Below are positions 41,205 to 49,888 of a stretch of DNA of 56,114 nucleotides, in pieces. Position numbers and translations under genes: made by a program. The stretch comes from JBBIIC01 sp037446725 (GTDB taxonomy: Bacteria > Actinomycetota > Coriobacteriia > Anaerosomatales > SLCP01), in NCBI GenBank assembly GCA_037446725.1, contig JBBIIC010000013.1, forward strand, positions 1 through 56,114. Reading direction: 5' to 3'. The notes under the pieces are model-generated. The model was not told the DNA's origin and made no database searches. It was given only the letters and a program-made list of their open reading frames with translations. The number at the start of each line of letters is the position of its first letter. Positions within the stretch are counted from its first letter, which is position 1.

Positions 41205-41236
41205 CGTTGCATCGGCGCCCACAGGGCGCAGCGACC

Positions 41237-42532
41237 CTACTGCAGGTACCCCGCCGCCCTGAGAGCCGTGGCGATCGCGGCTTCGTCGGTGAGCGCCGGG
41301 TCGTACTGCACGCGGAGCAGGAGCGACGACTCCTCGAGCTCGGCGTGCGCAACGCCCGGCACCGTCCGCAGTGCGTCGAACATCTTCGGCGCTTCGGACT
41401 CCGGCGGACAGTCGCAGGCGATGATGGCGTTGAGCTCCACAGTGCTGGCTGGCTCTGCCGTGCTGATGCGCTGACTGATCAGGCCATCCGAGATCTGGGT
41501 GACCCCGACCTGGCCCTCCTGCCCACCGAGCATGACGGCGACGATGATCCCGACCACCAGTATGCCGGCGATGACCAGCAGACGCTGCGGGGTAAGCCAG
41601 CTCGTGGACTCAGCGATGGTAGGGGGGGCTTCGGGCTGGTCCGCATCCGGCCCGCTGTGGGCAGCAGCCTCGGCGGCGTCAGCGGCGCTGGCATGCACCG
41701 GGTGCTCCATAGCGGCGTCGCCGAGGTCCTCGGCGACCTCATCGTCAGCGGCACCCTCGCCCGCGGCACCCCTCGAGCGCGACCGCGCGGCGAGCACCAC
41801 GAGCACAGCGCCCGCGAGCGCGGCGGCGATCAGCACGATCAGCAGCGTCGGCACCTCGCCGGACGCCGGCTGCCCGGTGCCGCCGTCGGTGGGAACCGGC
41901 GCTGCCGACTGCGTGAACTGCATGGAGAACGTGATCGGGTCCCCGGGATTCACGTCCGGTGCTTCCAGATAGAAGTACGTGTAGTTCTGCGGTCCGGGGG
42001 CGGACAGGACCCCTTCGGGCAGCGATGTGGGCTGACCGCCCGGAGGTAGCGCGATGGCGTACCGCGCCGATTCGACAGCAACCGGAGCCGCCATGTCGTA
42101 GGCAGCCGTGAACGCCTGGTCTCCAGCTGTCACGGCACCGGGGAACGACACCTCGGCCTGCCCGATGCGTGACTGCGTCAGCGTGAAGACCACGACGTTC
42201 GTGCCATCGCGCTGCTCGAGACGGCCCTCGACAGAGGGATCCTCCTGAGCGTCGCCCCCGAGGATCTCGCCCGACCACTCGATGGTGGCCCCCTCTGGTA
42301 CCGGGAGAACGATCTCTGCGGGCAAGGTCACGTCCTCGGCGATCTCGCCGGCGATGAGCATCAGCGGCTCGCCGGCCCCTTGGGACTGTGTGAGAAGCGT
42401 GACGTCGAGCTTGGACAGGGGGGTGGCCACGGCGGCCGCGGGCAGCGCGAGCGAGACGGCGCAGGCCAACGCCACCAGGGCGAACAGGCCCGGCCTGCGC
42501 TTCAGCGCGTCAGCAGGTCGTCGGACGGACAT
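41237..42532 (-). CDS. Secreted/membrane protein with extracytoplasmic beta domain and C-terminal HMA-like domain
   Basis: A 431-residue protein with a signal peptide (about 1-37) and an extracytoplasmic domain to about 220 (LTLTQSRIGQAEVSFPG). A transmembrane helix follows (VPTLLIVLIAAALAGAVLVVLA), then an acidic Ala-rich cytoplasmic loop and a second helix (LLVIAGILVVGIIVAVML). The last ~75 residues have the heavy-metal-associated fold pattern: STVELNAIIACDCPPE, ALRTVPGVAHAELEESSLLLRVQYDP, ALRAAGYLQ. The usual CxxC is replaced by ACDCPPE. The HMA assignment is by pattern and is tentative. It is divergent from the spermidine-synthase-like gene across a palindromic site. Confidence 0.65.
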   Translation of the reverse strand: MSVRRPADALKRRPGLFALVALACAVSLALPAAAVATPLSKLDVTLLTQSQGAGEPLMLIAGEIAEDVTLPAEIVLPVPEGATIEWSGEILGGDAQEDPSVEGRLEQRDGTNVVVFTLTQSRIGQAEVSFPGAVTAGDQAFTAAYDMAAPVAVESARYAIALPPGGQPTSLPEGVLSAPGPQNYTYFYLEAPDVNPGDPITFSMQFTQSAAPVPTDGGTGQPASGEVPTLLIVLIAAALAGAVLVVLAARSRSRGAAGEGAADDEVAEDLGDAAMEHPVHASAADAAEAAAHSGPDADQPEAPPTIAESTSWLTPQRLLVIAGILVVGIIVAVMLGGQEGQVGVTQISDGLISQRISTAEPASTVELNAIIACDCPPESEAPKMFDALRTVPGVAHAELEESSLLLRVQYDPALTDEAAIATALRAAGYLQ

Positions 42533-42557
42533 CGGTCACCTCCGGGTGAGGATGCGG

Positions 42558-42577
42558 GCAGATACGCACGTATCTGC
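42558..42577. promoter_or_regulatory. 20-bp palindrome between divergent genes
   Basis: GCAGATACG-CA-CGTATCTGC is a perfect 9-bp inverted repeat with a 2-base centre. It is 26 bases upstream of the HMA-like gene start and about 150 bases upstream of the membrane spermidine-synthase-like gene. It is likely a regulator-binding site. Confidence 0.55.
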
Positions 42578-42725
42578 GACGGATTCCGGACATTCGAAGC
42601 ACGATGCTAGCGAGCGACGTGCCGCTGCGGTCGGCCAGGGGAGACAAGACCGCTGCGCGCAGAATACCATGCTGATGGCGGACGTCTCCCGGCGACCGCC
42701 GCCGGCCCCGGAGGTGCAAGCCCGT

Positions 42726-44288
42726 ATGCAACTGTTGCCGCTCTACGCGACCGTCTTCCTGTGTGGTGGCGCGCTCATGGGCCTCGAGCTCGCGGGCGCC
42801 CGCATCCTCGCGCCCGTCATGGGCAACTCGATATTCGTGTGGGGCAGTGTGATCTCGAGCTTCATGCTCGCGTTGTCGATCGGCTACTGGCTCGGTGGCA
42901 TCGTGGCCGACCGGTTCGGGTCGCGCCGCTCGCTCGGTGTGGTGGTCGCGTGCGCCGGACTGCTCACGACCGTCTCACCACTCATAGCTGAGGCCGTTCT
43001 GCCCGCGACGGCGGAGCTCGGCCCGCGACTCGGACCACTCGCCGCCACCACGATCGCGTTCTTCGGACCCGCCCTGCTACTCGCGATGGTCTCGCCCATC
43101 GGGGTGCGCGCCGCCGCGGCGGGCGGCGTCGGCCACATTGGGCGCTCGGCGGGGAGTCTCTACGCCGTCTCGACTGCCGGCAGCATCCTCGGCACACTCG
43201 CCACGTCGTTCTGGCTCGTCCCGGCACTGCAGACTGGCCCGCTCATCGTCGGCATCGGGTTGCTGCTGGCGACAACCGCCCTGGTGACGCTCGCGCTGCC
43301 GGCAAGCCCGGCGCCCGCACCCTTCGAGCTCGAGGGCCGGCGCTGGCTGACGGGCATCGCGAGTCTCGTGGGCGCAGGACTCCTTGTCGGTGCCGTCGTC
43401 ATGACGAGTGTCGCCACCCCTGAGGACGTGGCCGACGACGGCTCGACCGTGCTGTTTCGTCGCGACACTCAGTACCACCGCATCCTCGTCACCGAGGCCG
43501 ACGGCGAGCGCACGCTGCGCTTCGACCGCTCCCGCCAGACCTCCGTCGATGTGGATGACCCGACGGTGAGCCGCATCCGCTACCCCGACTACCTGCACCT
43601 CGCTCTGGCCGCGAGACCCGATGCGGAGCGCGTCCTCGTGCTCGGTCTCGGCGGAGGCGCCCTGCCCGCACGGATGCTGCGCGACTATCCCGGGATGACC
43701 GTCGACGCGGTCGAGATCGACCCCGTCGTGGTCGACGTCGCCGAACGCTACTTCGCTCTTCCCGAGGACGAGCGGCTGCGCGTCTACGTCGAGGACGCGC
43801 GTCGCTACGTCCAGCGGACCGGCGAGCGCTACGACATCGTGGTGGTGGACTGCTACCACGCGGACGCCCTGCCCTTCCACCTCACGACGCGGGAGTTCTT
43901 CGAGGAGATCGACGGCGTTCTTGAGCCGGGCGGCGTGGTGGCCTACAACATCATCTCGGCCGTCGAGGGCGAGCGCAGCGACCTGTTCCGCAGTCTGTAC
44001 CGGACGGCGGGAACGGTCTGGGACCGGTCGTGGGTCTTCCCGGTAGAGCGCACGGACGGCGGGGACTCGCTCGACCTCAACCGCAACATCATCCTCCTCG
44101 CCACGGACGCCGAGCTTCAGACCACGGAGCTCCTCGGGCGCGTCGAGGACAGGGTAGGAGGGCGCGTGACGGTCGCGGGCTTCGAGACCTTCGGCGCGGA
44201 TCTCTACTCCGCGCTCGTGAAGCTCGCCGACGTGCCGGTGCTCACCGATTCCTACGCCCCGACCGACTCACTCATCCGTGTGAACTGA
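42726..44288 (+). CDS. Membrane-fused spermidine synthase-like protein
   Basis: I chose ATG 42726 (MQLLPLYATVFLCGGALMG), preceded by GGAGGT; in-frame ATGs at 42669 and 42675 are alternatives, and the longer reading to 42282 covers the divergent gene. The 520-residue protein has about seven transmembrane helices (MGLELAGARILAPVMGNS, YWLGGIVADRFGSRR). A cytoplasmic spermidine synthase-type Rossmann domain follows: VLVLGLGGGALPARML, VDAVEIDPVVVDVA and VVVDCYHADALPFHLTT. The acidic catalytic site of true PAPTs is not fully kept, so polyamine synthesis is uncertain. Relatives are called fused MFS/spermidine synthase. Confidence 0.88.
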   Translation: MQLLPLYATVFLCGGALMGLELAGARILAPVMGNSIFVWGSVISSFMLALSIGYWLGGIVADRFGSRRSLGVVVACAGLLTTVSPLIAEAVLPATAELGPRLGPLAATTIAFFGPALLLAMVSPIGVRAAAAGGVGHIGRSAGSLYAVSTAGSILGTLATSFWLVPALQTGPLIVGIGLLLATTALVTLALPASPAPAPFELEGRRWLTGIASLVGAGLLVGAVVMTSVATPEDVADDGSTVLFRRDTQYHRILVTEADGERTLRFDRSRQTSVDVDDPTVSRIRYPDYLHLALAARPDAERVLVLGLGGGALPARMLRDYPGMTVDAVEIDPVVVDVAERYFALPEDERLRVYVEDARRYVQRTGERYDIVVVDCYHADALPFHLTTREFFEEIDGVLEPGGVVAYNIISAVEGERSDLFRSLYRTAGTVWDRSWVFPVERTDGGDSLDLNRNIILLATDAELQTTELLGRVEDRVGGRVTVAGFETFGADLYSALVKLADVPVLTDSYAPTDSLIRVN

Positions 44289-44762
44289 GCCAAGCGGGAC
44301 GATCACCTCGTCGCCGGTGAGGTCGAGGAACTCCCGGTAGAACGAGGCCACGGCGAACGGCAGGGCCTCCTGCTCGATAAGGCAGTACGCGGCGTCGAGC
44401 AAGGGCGTGACGAGACGGGGCGAGCCGGGAGCGGCTACGGGCACCGCCATCGTGAGGCTCGCAGGCGCCTGCGCCCTGACGGCCCCGTCGAGCGTGACCG
44501 CGCCGAAGCCCATCTCGGGGGAGTGCGGGATGGGAAGCTTGCGCACGGGCATCGGCACGAGGCGCGCACCGAGTGCTCTTGCGAGCGGGTGCCCGACCGA
44601 TACGCCGCCGCGCGGAAGCGCGAGCACGACCGCGTCGGGGTCGGGGGCGGGGTCGATGAGGCGCACGGGTGCTCTGCCGGCATCGGACCGTTGCGCAGAC
44701 GCCGGGTAGCTCTGCGAGACCCTCTCGACGCACGCCGACTTCGCCACCCGCATCGCCTCCAC
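44268..44762 (-). CDS. Phosphoribosyltransferase-like protein lacking the PRPP-binding loop
   Basis: A 164-residue open frame resembling COG1926-type phosphoribosyltransferases at both ends. The N-terminal half shows DAVVLALPRGGVSVGHPLARALGA and VRKLPIPHSPEMGFGAVTLDG; the C-terminal part AVPVAAPGSPR, CLIEQEALPFAVASFYREF. The PRPP loop VDDGxATG and about 45 flanking residues, expected between AVRAQ and LTMAVPVAAP, are missing without frameshift. The gene is therefore an in-frame internal deletion and probably lacks transferase activity. Its 3' end overlaps the convergent spermidine-synthase-like gene by 21 bases. Confidence 0.6.
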   Translation of the reverse strand: MEAMRVAKSACVERVSQSYPASAQRSDAGRAPVRLIDPAPDPDAVVLALPRGGVSVGHPLARALGARLVPMPVRKLPIPHSPEMGFGAVTLDGAVRAQAPASLTMAVPVAAPGSPRLVTPLLDAAYCLIEQEALPFAVASFYREFLDLTGDEVIVPLGSVHTDE

Positions 44763-44811
44763 GGGATTGACTACCCCTGTGGAGCGGCTACGAACTCGCG
44801 GGCCCTGCCTC

Positions 44812-45807
44812 CTATTCGGCTCCGGCGAGCGTCGTCTCGGGCGGGCAGACGCGCGAACGCACGAGCTCCATGCCGCGCGGGCAGCGGTTGCCCCACCCGT
44901 CGAGGTAGCCGCCCTCGCGCAGCACGATCACGACCTCGCAGTCGTTCGGGCACCCGCCGCACTCCTCGCCGAGCGTCTCGAAGATGACGTCGCGCACGGC
45001 GAAGCTGAACGGCGCCTCCAGCCCGCTGTCGCGCGCGACGAGCGCCACGCCGAGTGCTCCCATGAGGTGACCGTCGTCGTCGACGTGGATCTCGTGGCCG
45101 GTCGCCTTCTCAAACGACCGCACCACGCCGACATTCTTGCTGACCCCGCCCTGGAAGACGATCGGCCCGAGGACCTCTTTGCCCTTGCCGACGTTGTTGA
45201 GGTAGTTGCCGACGATCGCGTCGCACAGCCCCGCGATGATGTCTTCGAGCTTGTGGCCGATCTGCGCCTTGTGCACGAGATCGGACTCGGCGAAGACGGT
45301 GCAGCGCCCGGCGATCTTGGTGGGCCGCTTGGAGCGCAGCGCATACTCGCCGAACTCCTCGACCGGAACGTCGAGCCGGCGCGCCTGCGAGGAGAGGAAC
45401 GAGCCGGTGCCCGCGGCGCACAGCGTGTTCATCGCGTAGTCCACCGGGACCCCGTCGCGCACGATGATGATCTTGGAGTCCTGGCCGCCGATCTCGAAGA
45501 TGGTGCGGACGTCGGGGTGGCGCGAGAGCGTGCCCACCGCGTGCGCGGTGATCTCGTTCTTGACGACCTGCGCGCCGAGCACCGCGCCGGTGAGCTCGCG
45601 GGCCGAGCCGGTCGTGCCCACCGAGACCACGTCGGCGTCCGCGCCGTCGAGCTGCGGTTCGAGCTCGGCGAGCACGCGCTTGACCGCGCGCACCGGGTTC
45701 CCCTCGGTCCAGAGATAGGAGCGCGCAAGCACCTCACCGCGCTCGTCGATGACGACGCCCTTCGTCGAGATCGACCCGACGTCGACTCCCAGGTACGCCT
45801 TGCTCAC
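44812..45807 (-). CDS. BadF/BadG/HgdC-type acyl-CoA dehydratase activase ATPase
   Basis: I chose GTG 45807 (SKAYLGVDVGSISTKGVV), which overlaps the stop of the upstream gene by 4 bases (GTGA). The 331-residue ASKHA ATPase has GVDVGSISTKG, VGTTGSAREL, FEIGGQDSKII and ALCAAGTGSFLSSQARRL near residue 125. The last is the Cys-containing helix-cluster-helix that holds the shared [4Fe-4S] in this family. Further Cys (GEECGGCPNDCE) near 280 may bind another cluster. It activates a 2-hydroxyacyl-CoA dehydratase-like partner. It is the third gene of the operon. Confidence 0.93.
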   Translation of the reverse strand: MSKAYLGVDVGSISTKGVVIDERGEVLARSYLWTEGNPVRAVKRVLAELEPQLDGADADVVSVGTTGSARELTGAVLGAQVVKNEITAHAVGTLSRHPDVRTIFEIGGQDSKIIIVRDGVPVDYAMNTLCAAGTGSFLSSQARRLDVPVEEFGEYALRSKRPTKIAGRCTVFAESDLVHKAQIGHKLEDIIAGLCDAIVGNYLNNVGKGKEVLGPIVFQGGVSKNVGVVRSFEKATGHEIHVDDDGHLMGALGVALVARDSGLEAPFSFAVRDVIFETLGEECGGCPNDCEVVIVLREGGYLDGWGNRCPRGMELVRSRVCPPETTLAGAE

Positions 45808-46961
45808 GCCGTGCTCCTCTCCGCCTCGGGGGCGAGTGCGTCGTCCAGATCGGCCGGGCCGACCGTCCCGGGACGCTGCTTGCGCATCCGCAACATGTCG
45901 CAAAACGCGTCGAGCCGGGTCTTCAGACCGGTCTCGGAGGTCTGTGCGTCGTAGGAGATGAACAGGATCGGGAAGGTGTGTTCGCGGGAGAGGCGCTGCA
46001 GCGAGGCCATCGCGTTGACCTCGGGCATGCAGCCGAACGGCTTGAGGTGCAGCACGCCGTCGAAGCCCTGCTGCATGAGCTGGTAGGTCATCGACACGCT
46101 TTCGGTCCCGTCGGCGCCGAGGTGGTAGCGCACGTAGTCGCCGGACTTGGCGATGAGATCGTCGAGGTGCGCCGGCCCCTTGCGACCGCCGTGCTTGACC
46201 ATGTTGCTCACCGTGACATAGCGGTGCACCTCCACCCCGCGCTTGGCGAGCTCCTTCTCCACGAACAGGTTCGAGAACGGCTCCATGAGCACGTAGAGCT
46301 CGCCGACGATGCCGATACGCAACAGGTCGTCGGGGCGCTCGGTCGGGATGGCGGCAAGCTCCTGGAGGTAGCGCTTCTCGATCGAGGCGATCGTGCGCTT
46401 GTCGCGGGCGGTGTCGAGCTCCGCGAGAAACGCCTCGTGGACCTCCTCGAACGCGCCGTCGTCCACCTCGAAGCCCGTGTTGCGGCGCACGAAGTCCTCT
46501 ATCGCGTCGAGCGCCCGGGTCTGCCGGAGCGCGAGTTTGTAGGCCGAGAGCGCGTTCAGCGACGTGAGCTTCGGGTTGACTCGCTTGAAGTCGTTGATGT
46601 GGTCGCGCAGCTTCCAGCCGCCGAGAAGCCGCACCATGCCGAAGTCGTGCCCAAGGTCACGCAGGATCGCCTCCTGCACCTCACCGTAGTAGCCGAAGCG
46701 ACACCCTCCCCCGGCCTGGATGAGCAGGTTCGCACCCTTGTCGAGTGCCTCGATGTAGTTGCCGAGGTTGTACTTGAACGGGATGCAGACGAACTCCGGG
46801 CTGTGGCGCGCGCCGAGCTCGAGTGTGCGGCGCGTCATCTTGGGTGGCATAACGATCTCGCAGTCGAGCCGCTCGGCGAGCGTCTTCACCGGGATGGAGT
46901 AGTTTCCCATGTGCGGGAAGCTCACCTTGAACGGGCGGGATTCGGGCAGCCTGACGCTCAC
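45804..46961 (-). CDS. Acyl-CoA dehydratase activase-related protein (DUF2229-like), large part
   Basis: A 385-residue protein related to the 2-hydroxyglutaryl-CoA dehydratase D component. It shows VSFPHMGNYSIPVKTLAERL, FVCIPFKYNLGNYIEAL, LIQAGGGCRFGYYGEVQEAIL and LHLKPFGCMPEVNAM, with Cys in motifs typical of cluster-binding sites. It overlaps the downstream activase by 4 bases and the upstream gene by 4 bases (ATGA). In many organisms these parts are fused into one very large activase-related protein. Its reaction is not established. Confidence 0.82.
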   Translation of the reverse strand: MSVRLPESRPFKVSFPHMGNYSIPVKTLAERLDCEIVMPPKMTRRTLELGARHSPEFVCIPFKYNLGNYIEALDKGANLLIQAGGGCRFGYYGEVQEAILRDLGHDFGMVRLLGGWKLRDHINDFKRVNPKLTSLNALSAYKLALRQTRALDAIEDFVRRNTGFEVDDGAFEEVHEAFLAELDTARDKRTIASIEKRYLQELAAIPTERPDDLLRIGIVGELYVLMEPFSNLFVEKELAKRGVEVHRYVTVSNMVKHGGRKGPAHLDDLIAKSGDYVRYHLGADGTESVSMTYQLMQQGFDGVLHLKPFGCMPEVNAMASLQRLSREHTFPILFISYDAQTSETGLKTRLDAFCDMLRMRKQRPGTVGPADLDDALAPEAERSTA

Positions 46962-47893
46962 CGGTCACCACCGCTGCCAGCCGCGCGCTTCTTGCCCGCA
47001 GCGATCAGGTCGATGAAGCTCTCGAGCCGCGTCTGCAGCCCCGCCTCGCTCTGCAGCTCGTCGAGCACGAGCATGATCGAGGGCGTGCCCTTCACGCTCC
47101 GCATGCAGAGCTCCGTCATGAGCGAGTCCGGCCCGCACGGGAACGTGACAAGGAAGATGATCCCGTCCACCCGGTCGCGATAGGACTCGAGCGCGCCGAG
47201 GAGCTCCTTGTTGTACGTCCAGGGGATGTCCTTCGACACGCGCAGCGCAAGCTTGCGCGCCTTCGCCGTGTCGTGGAACTCCGAGCTCACCACCTCTACT
47301 CCGCTCGTGGCGAGGAAATCGACGATCGGCTTGCCGAGCATCTCGTCGTACAGGTTGTACGCGTGGCCCACCACGAGCACTTTCATCCCCGGGCGTGCGA
47401 GCACTTCCTCCTGGCGCTCGTCGAGTTCAGCTGTGTAGCGCAGATGCGCGAGGGCCGCGCGGTCGTACGCCCGCCTGACCTTGCGCGCATCTGGCTCGAA
47501 CGTCCGGCCCACCCGACAGAGCTCGGGCCGCTCGTAGATCTTGTTCTTCACGTCGACGTTGTACTCCAACAACCGGATGCCCGGCACGGAGTTGCGGGCC
47601 ACGTCGTAGGCGCCGAGGAACTTGACGCACGCGGTCTCGTCCTTCGCCAGCGTCACGATGCGGGGCACAAGGATGTAGTCGGCCTTGTCGCGCAGCGCGT
47701 CCACGTGGCCGAGGAAAAGCTTGACCGGCACGCAGGTCTCGTCGACGGCAAGCTCGATGCCGCGTGCGAGAATCGCACGGTTACTTGGCGGGCTGACCAC
47801 GGTCTTGACGTCAAGAGCGTCAAAGAACGACTCCCACAGCACGTGATACTTGTGGAAGAGCAGCGATCTGGGCAGTCCTACCGTCGCCGTCAT
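46958..47893 (-). CDS. Acyl-CoA dehydratase activase-related protein (DUF2229-like), second part
   Basis: I chose ATG 47893 (MTATVGLPRSLLFHKYHVLW); the open frame above it crosses the divergent purE leader. The 311-residue protein has DETCVPVKLFLGHVDAL, LVPRIVTLAKDETACVKF, VLVVGHAYNLYDEMLGKP, LVTFPCGPDSLMTEL and LDELQSEAGLQTRLESF. This pattern matches the D-component-like partner of the BadF-type ATPase. It is the first gene of the three-gene operon. The Cys at CVPVK and FPCGPDS are candidate cluster ligands. Function beyond family is unknown. Confidence 0.82.
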   Translation of the reverse strand: MTATVGLPRSLLFHKYHVLWESFFDALDVKTVVSPPSNRAILARGIELAVDETCVPVKLFLGHVDALRDKADYILVPRIVTLAKDETACVKFLGAYDVARNSVPGIRLLEYNVDVKNKIYERPELCRVGRTFEPDARKVRRAYDRAALAHLRYTAELDERQEEVLARPGMKVLVVGHAYNLYDEMLGKPIVDFLATSGVEVVSSEFHDTAKARKLALRVSKDIPWTYNKELLGALESYRDRVDGIIFLVTFPCGPDSLMTELCMRSVKGTPSIMLVLDELQSEAGLQTRLESFIDLIAAGKKRAAGSGGDR

Positions 47894-47931
47894 GTTCGAC
47901 CGAACCCTCTCCGGTGCGCGCCCCGGCCATG

Positions 47932-47943
47932 CGGTTATAACCG
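47932..47943. promoter_or_regulatory. 12-bp perfect palindrome CGGTTATAACCG
   Basis: The divergent intergenic stretch 47894-48166 (273 bases) between the dehydratase-activase operon and purE holds no gene. CGGTTATAACCG is a perfect palindrome near the activase side, 39 bases before that start, and contains a TATAAC that could be a -10 element. It may be an operator overlapping a promoter. Confidence 0.45.
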
Positions 47944-48166
47944 TAGTGTACCCGCATTCGCAGCCACACCGGTCGCTGCCGGGCCGGCGAAGTCTCGGCG
48001 AACCCCTGCAGCACGGTCGGCTCCCGGCCATCCGCTGCATTGACAGCGGAATCGCGAGCGGATTCACTGAGAGCGGTCCCGGGACTCCCGATGGCACCGA
48101 ACAAGACCGCCTCGCCACAACTCGACGCCGGTTCACCACACGGACGAGAGGACACGTGATTCTGCC

Positions 48167-48685
48167 ATGTCCGCGGAGCAGAAGATGCCAAAGCCCCTGG
48201 TAGGGGTGATAATGGGTTCCACGTCCGACTGGGACACCCTGCGTCATACGGCCGAGACCCTCGACAGTCTCGGCATCGCGTACGAGACGAGGGTAGTGTC
48301 GGCCCACCGGACGCCGGACCTCCTGTTCCAGTACGCCGAGGGGGCGGCCTCCCGCGGCATCGAGGTCATAATCGCGGGCGCCGGGGGCTCGGCGCACCTG
48401 CCGGGCATGACCGCCGCGAAGACCACGCTGCCGGTGCTGGGGGTGCCGGTTCAGTCCTCCGCCTTCAACGGACTTGACTCGCTTCTGTCGATCGTCCAGA
48501 TGCCCGCGGGCATCCCGGTGGGCACACTCGCCGTCGGCCGGGCCGGAGCCGTGAACGCCGCGCTGCTGAGCGCAAGCATCCTTGGCGGCAGACACCCCGA
48601 GATCGCGGCCGCGCTCGACGGATTCCGCAAGAGGCAGACCGAGTCGGTGCTCGAGCGGCCCGATCCCTCCGCTCCGCACTCGTGA
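48167..48685 (+). CDS. purE: N5-carboxyaminoimidazole ribonucleotide mutase PurE
   Basis: A 172-residue class I PurE that converts N5-CAIR to CAIR. Motifs are VGVIMGSTSDWDTL, VVSAHRTPDLLFQYAE and IIAGAGGSAHLPGMTAA, with QMPAGIPVGTLAVG. The start may be ATG 48167 or ATG 48185; neither has a strong ribosome site. It overlaps purK by 4 bases (GTGA). The PurE/PurK pair identifies the bacterial two-step carboxylation route. Confidence 0.97.
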   Translation: MSAEQKMPKPLVGVIMGSTSDWDTLRHTAETLDSLGIAYETRVVSAHRTPDLLFQYAEGAASRGIEVIIAGAGGSAHLPGMTAAKTTLPVLGVPVQSSAFNGLDSLLSIVQMPAGIPVGTLAVGRAGAVNAALLSASILGGRHPEIAAALDGFRKRQTESVLERPDPSAPHS

Positions 48686-49851
48686 GAGTCGGCCTCCTCG
48701 GAGCCGGGCAACTCGCGGGGATGTTGGCGGACGCCGGCATCGCGCTCGGCATGAAGCACACCTTCCTCTCCCCGGATCCCGATTCGTGCGCTGCTCCACG
48801 CGGTGACTTCGTATGCGGCGACTTCGATGATGTCCGGGCCCTGACGCGATTCACCGATGGCGTCGACGTCGTCACCTATGAGTTCGAAAACGTGCCCGTG
48901 GCGGCAGCGGAATGGTGTGCGGACCGGATCCCCGTTCGGCCCCCTGTGGCAGCGCTGAGGGTCGCGCAGGACCGGCTCGCCGAGAAGCAGTCCTTCCAGC
49001 GCCTCGACATCCCCGTCCCCGCGTACGCGGCGGTGAACTCGCTGGACGAGCTGCACCGGGCCGTCGGCCGGCACGGCGTTCCAGCCGTGCTCAAGACCCG
49101 GACGCTCGGCTATGACGGCAAGGGCCAGGTCGTCCTGCGCGACACTACGGCTGATTCTCTTTCGCACGCGTGGGACGCGATCGGGCGGGTGCCGGCCATC
49201 CTCGAGGAGTTCGTCCCCTTCGAACGCGAGCTTTCCGTCGTCGCCGTACGCGCCCTCGACGGCGCGGAGGTCTTCTACCCTCTCAACCAGAACTGGCACC
49301 GTGAGGGCATCCTGCGCCTTACCGTGGGAAGGGCCGGGGATCCCAGGCAGGACCTCGCCGAGGAGTACGCCCGGCGCCTACTCGCCGATCTCGACTACGT
49401 CGGGACGCTGACCCTCGAGCTGTTCGAGGTGAGCGGACGGCTCCTGGCCAACGAGTTGGCTCCGCGGGTGCACAACAGCGGTCACTGGACCATCGAGGGG
49501 GCGACGACGTCGCAGTTCGAGAACCACATGCGCGCGATCTGCGGGCTGCCGCTCGGTCCCACCGGGCAACCGCGACCGGCGGCCATGGTCAACCTCGTCG
49601 GATCCGTGCCCGACCGCGAGCTCGTGCGCCGGATTCCCGGCGCGGTGCTTCACGCATACGGCAAGTCCGAATCCCCGGGTCGCAAAGTCGGCCACATCAC
49701 TCTCACCGGGGAAGAAGACGAGCAGGACCGGTTCATGTCGCGGGTCGCACGCGCCCTGCGTCACGCCGGAGAGGCCGGTATCGCCGACGCCATCGACCCC
49801 GGGGGCGCAGATGCTCTTGGCCGCGTGGCGCAGTTCGCACCCGAGGCCTAG
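48682..49851 (+). CDS. purK: N5-carboxyaminoimidazole ribonucleotide synthase PurK
   Basis: A 389-residue ATP-grasp enzyme that carboxylates AIR with bicarbonate and ATP. Motifs: RVGLLGAGQLAGMLADAG, DVVTYEFENVP, VLKTRTLGYDGKGQVVL, ILEEFVPFERELSVV and NELAPRVHNSGHWTIEGA. It starts with GTG in a 4-base overlap with purE. It needs bicarbonate, and an SbtA-type bicarbonate permease gene lies about 1 kb downstream; any link is only suggestive. Confidence 0.96.
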   Translation: MRVGLLGAGQLAGMLADAGIALGMKHTFLSPDPDSCAAPRGDFVCGDFDDVRALTRFTDGVDVVTYEFENVPVAAAEWCADRIPVRPPVAALRVAQDRLAEKQSFQRLDIPVPAYAAVNSLDELHRAVGRHGVPAVLKTRTLGYDGKGQVVLRDTTADSLSHAWDAIGRVPAILEEFVPFERELSVVAVRALDGAEVFYPLNQNWHREGILRLTVGRAGDPRQDLAEEYARRLLADLDYVGTLTLELFEVSGRLLANELAPRVHNSGHWTIEGATTSQFENHMRAICGLPLGPTGQPRPAAMVNLVGSVPDRELVRRIPGAVLHAYGKSESPGRKVGHITLTGEEDEQDRFMSRVARALRHAGEAGIADAIDPGGADALGRVAQFAPEA

Positions 49852-49888
49852 CCCGGGTCTGTCGGATACGGAGACGGAGACCGAACGC

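Noticed and set aside
44268..44762. Frameshift as the cause of the missing PRPP loop
   Set aside because: Both ends lie in one frame without stops, so a clean in-frame deletion fits better.
47894..48166. Purine riboswitch in front of purE
   Set aside because: No paired P1 with conserved purine-aptamer loops was seen; the leader has only a palindrome.
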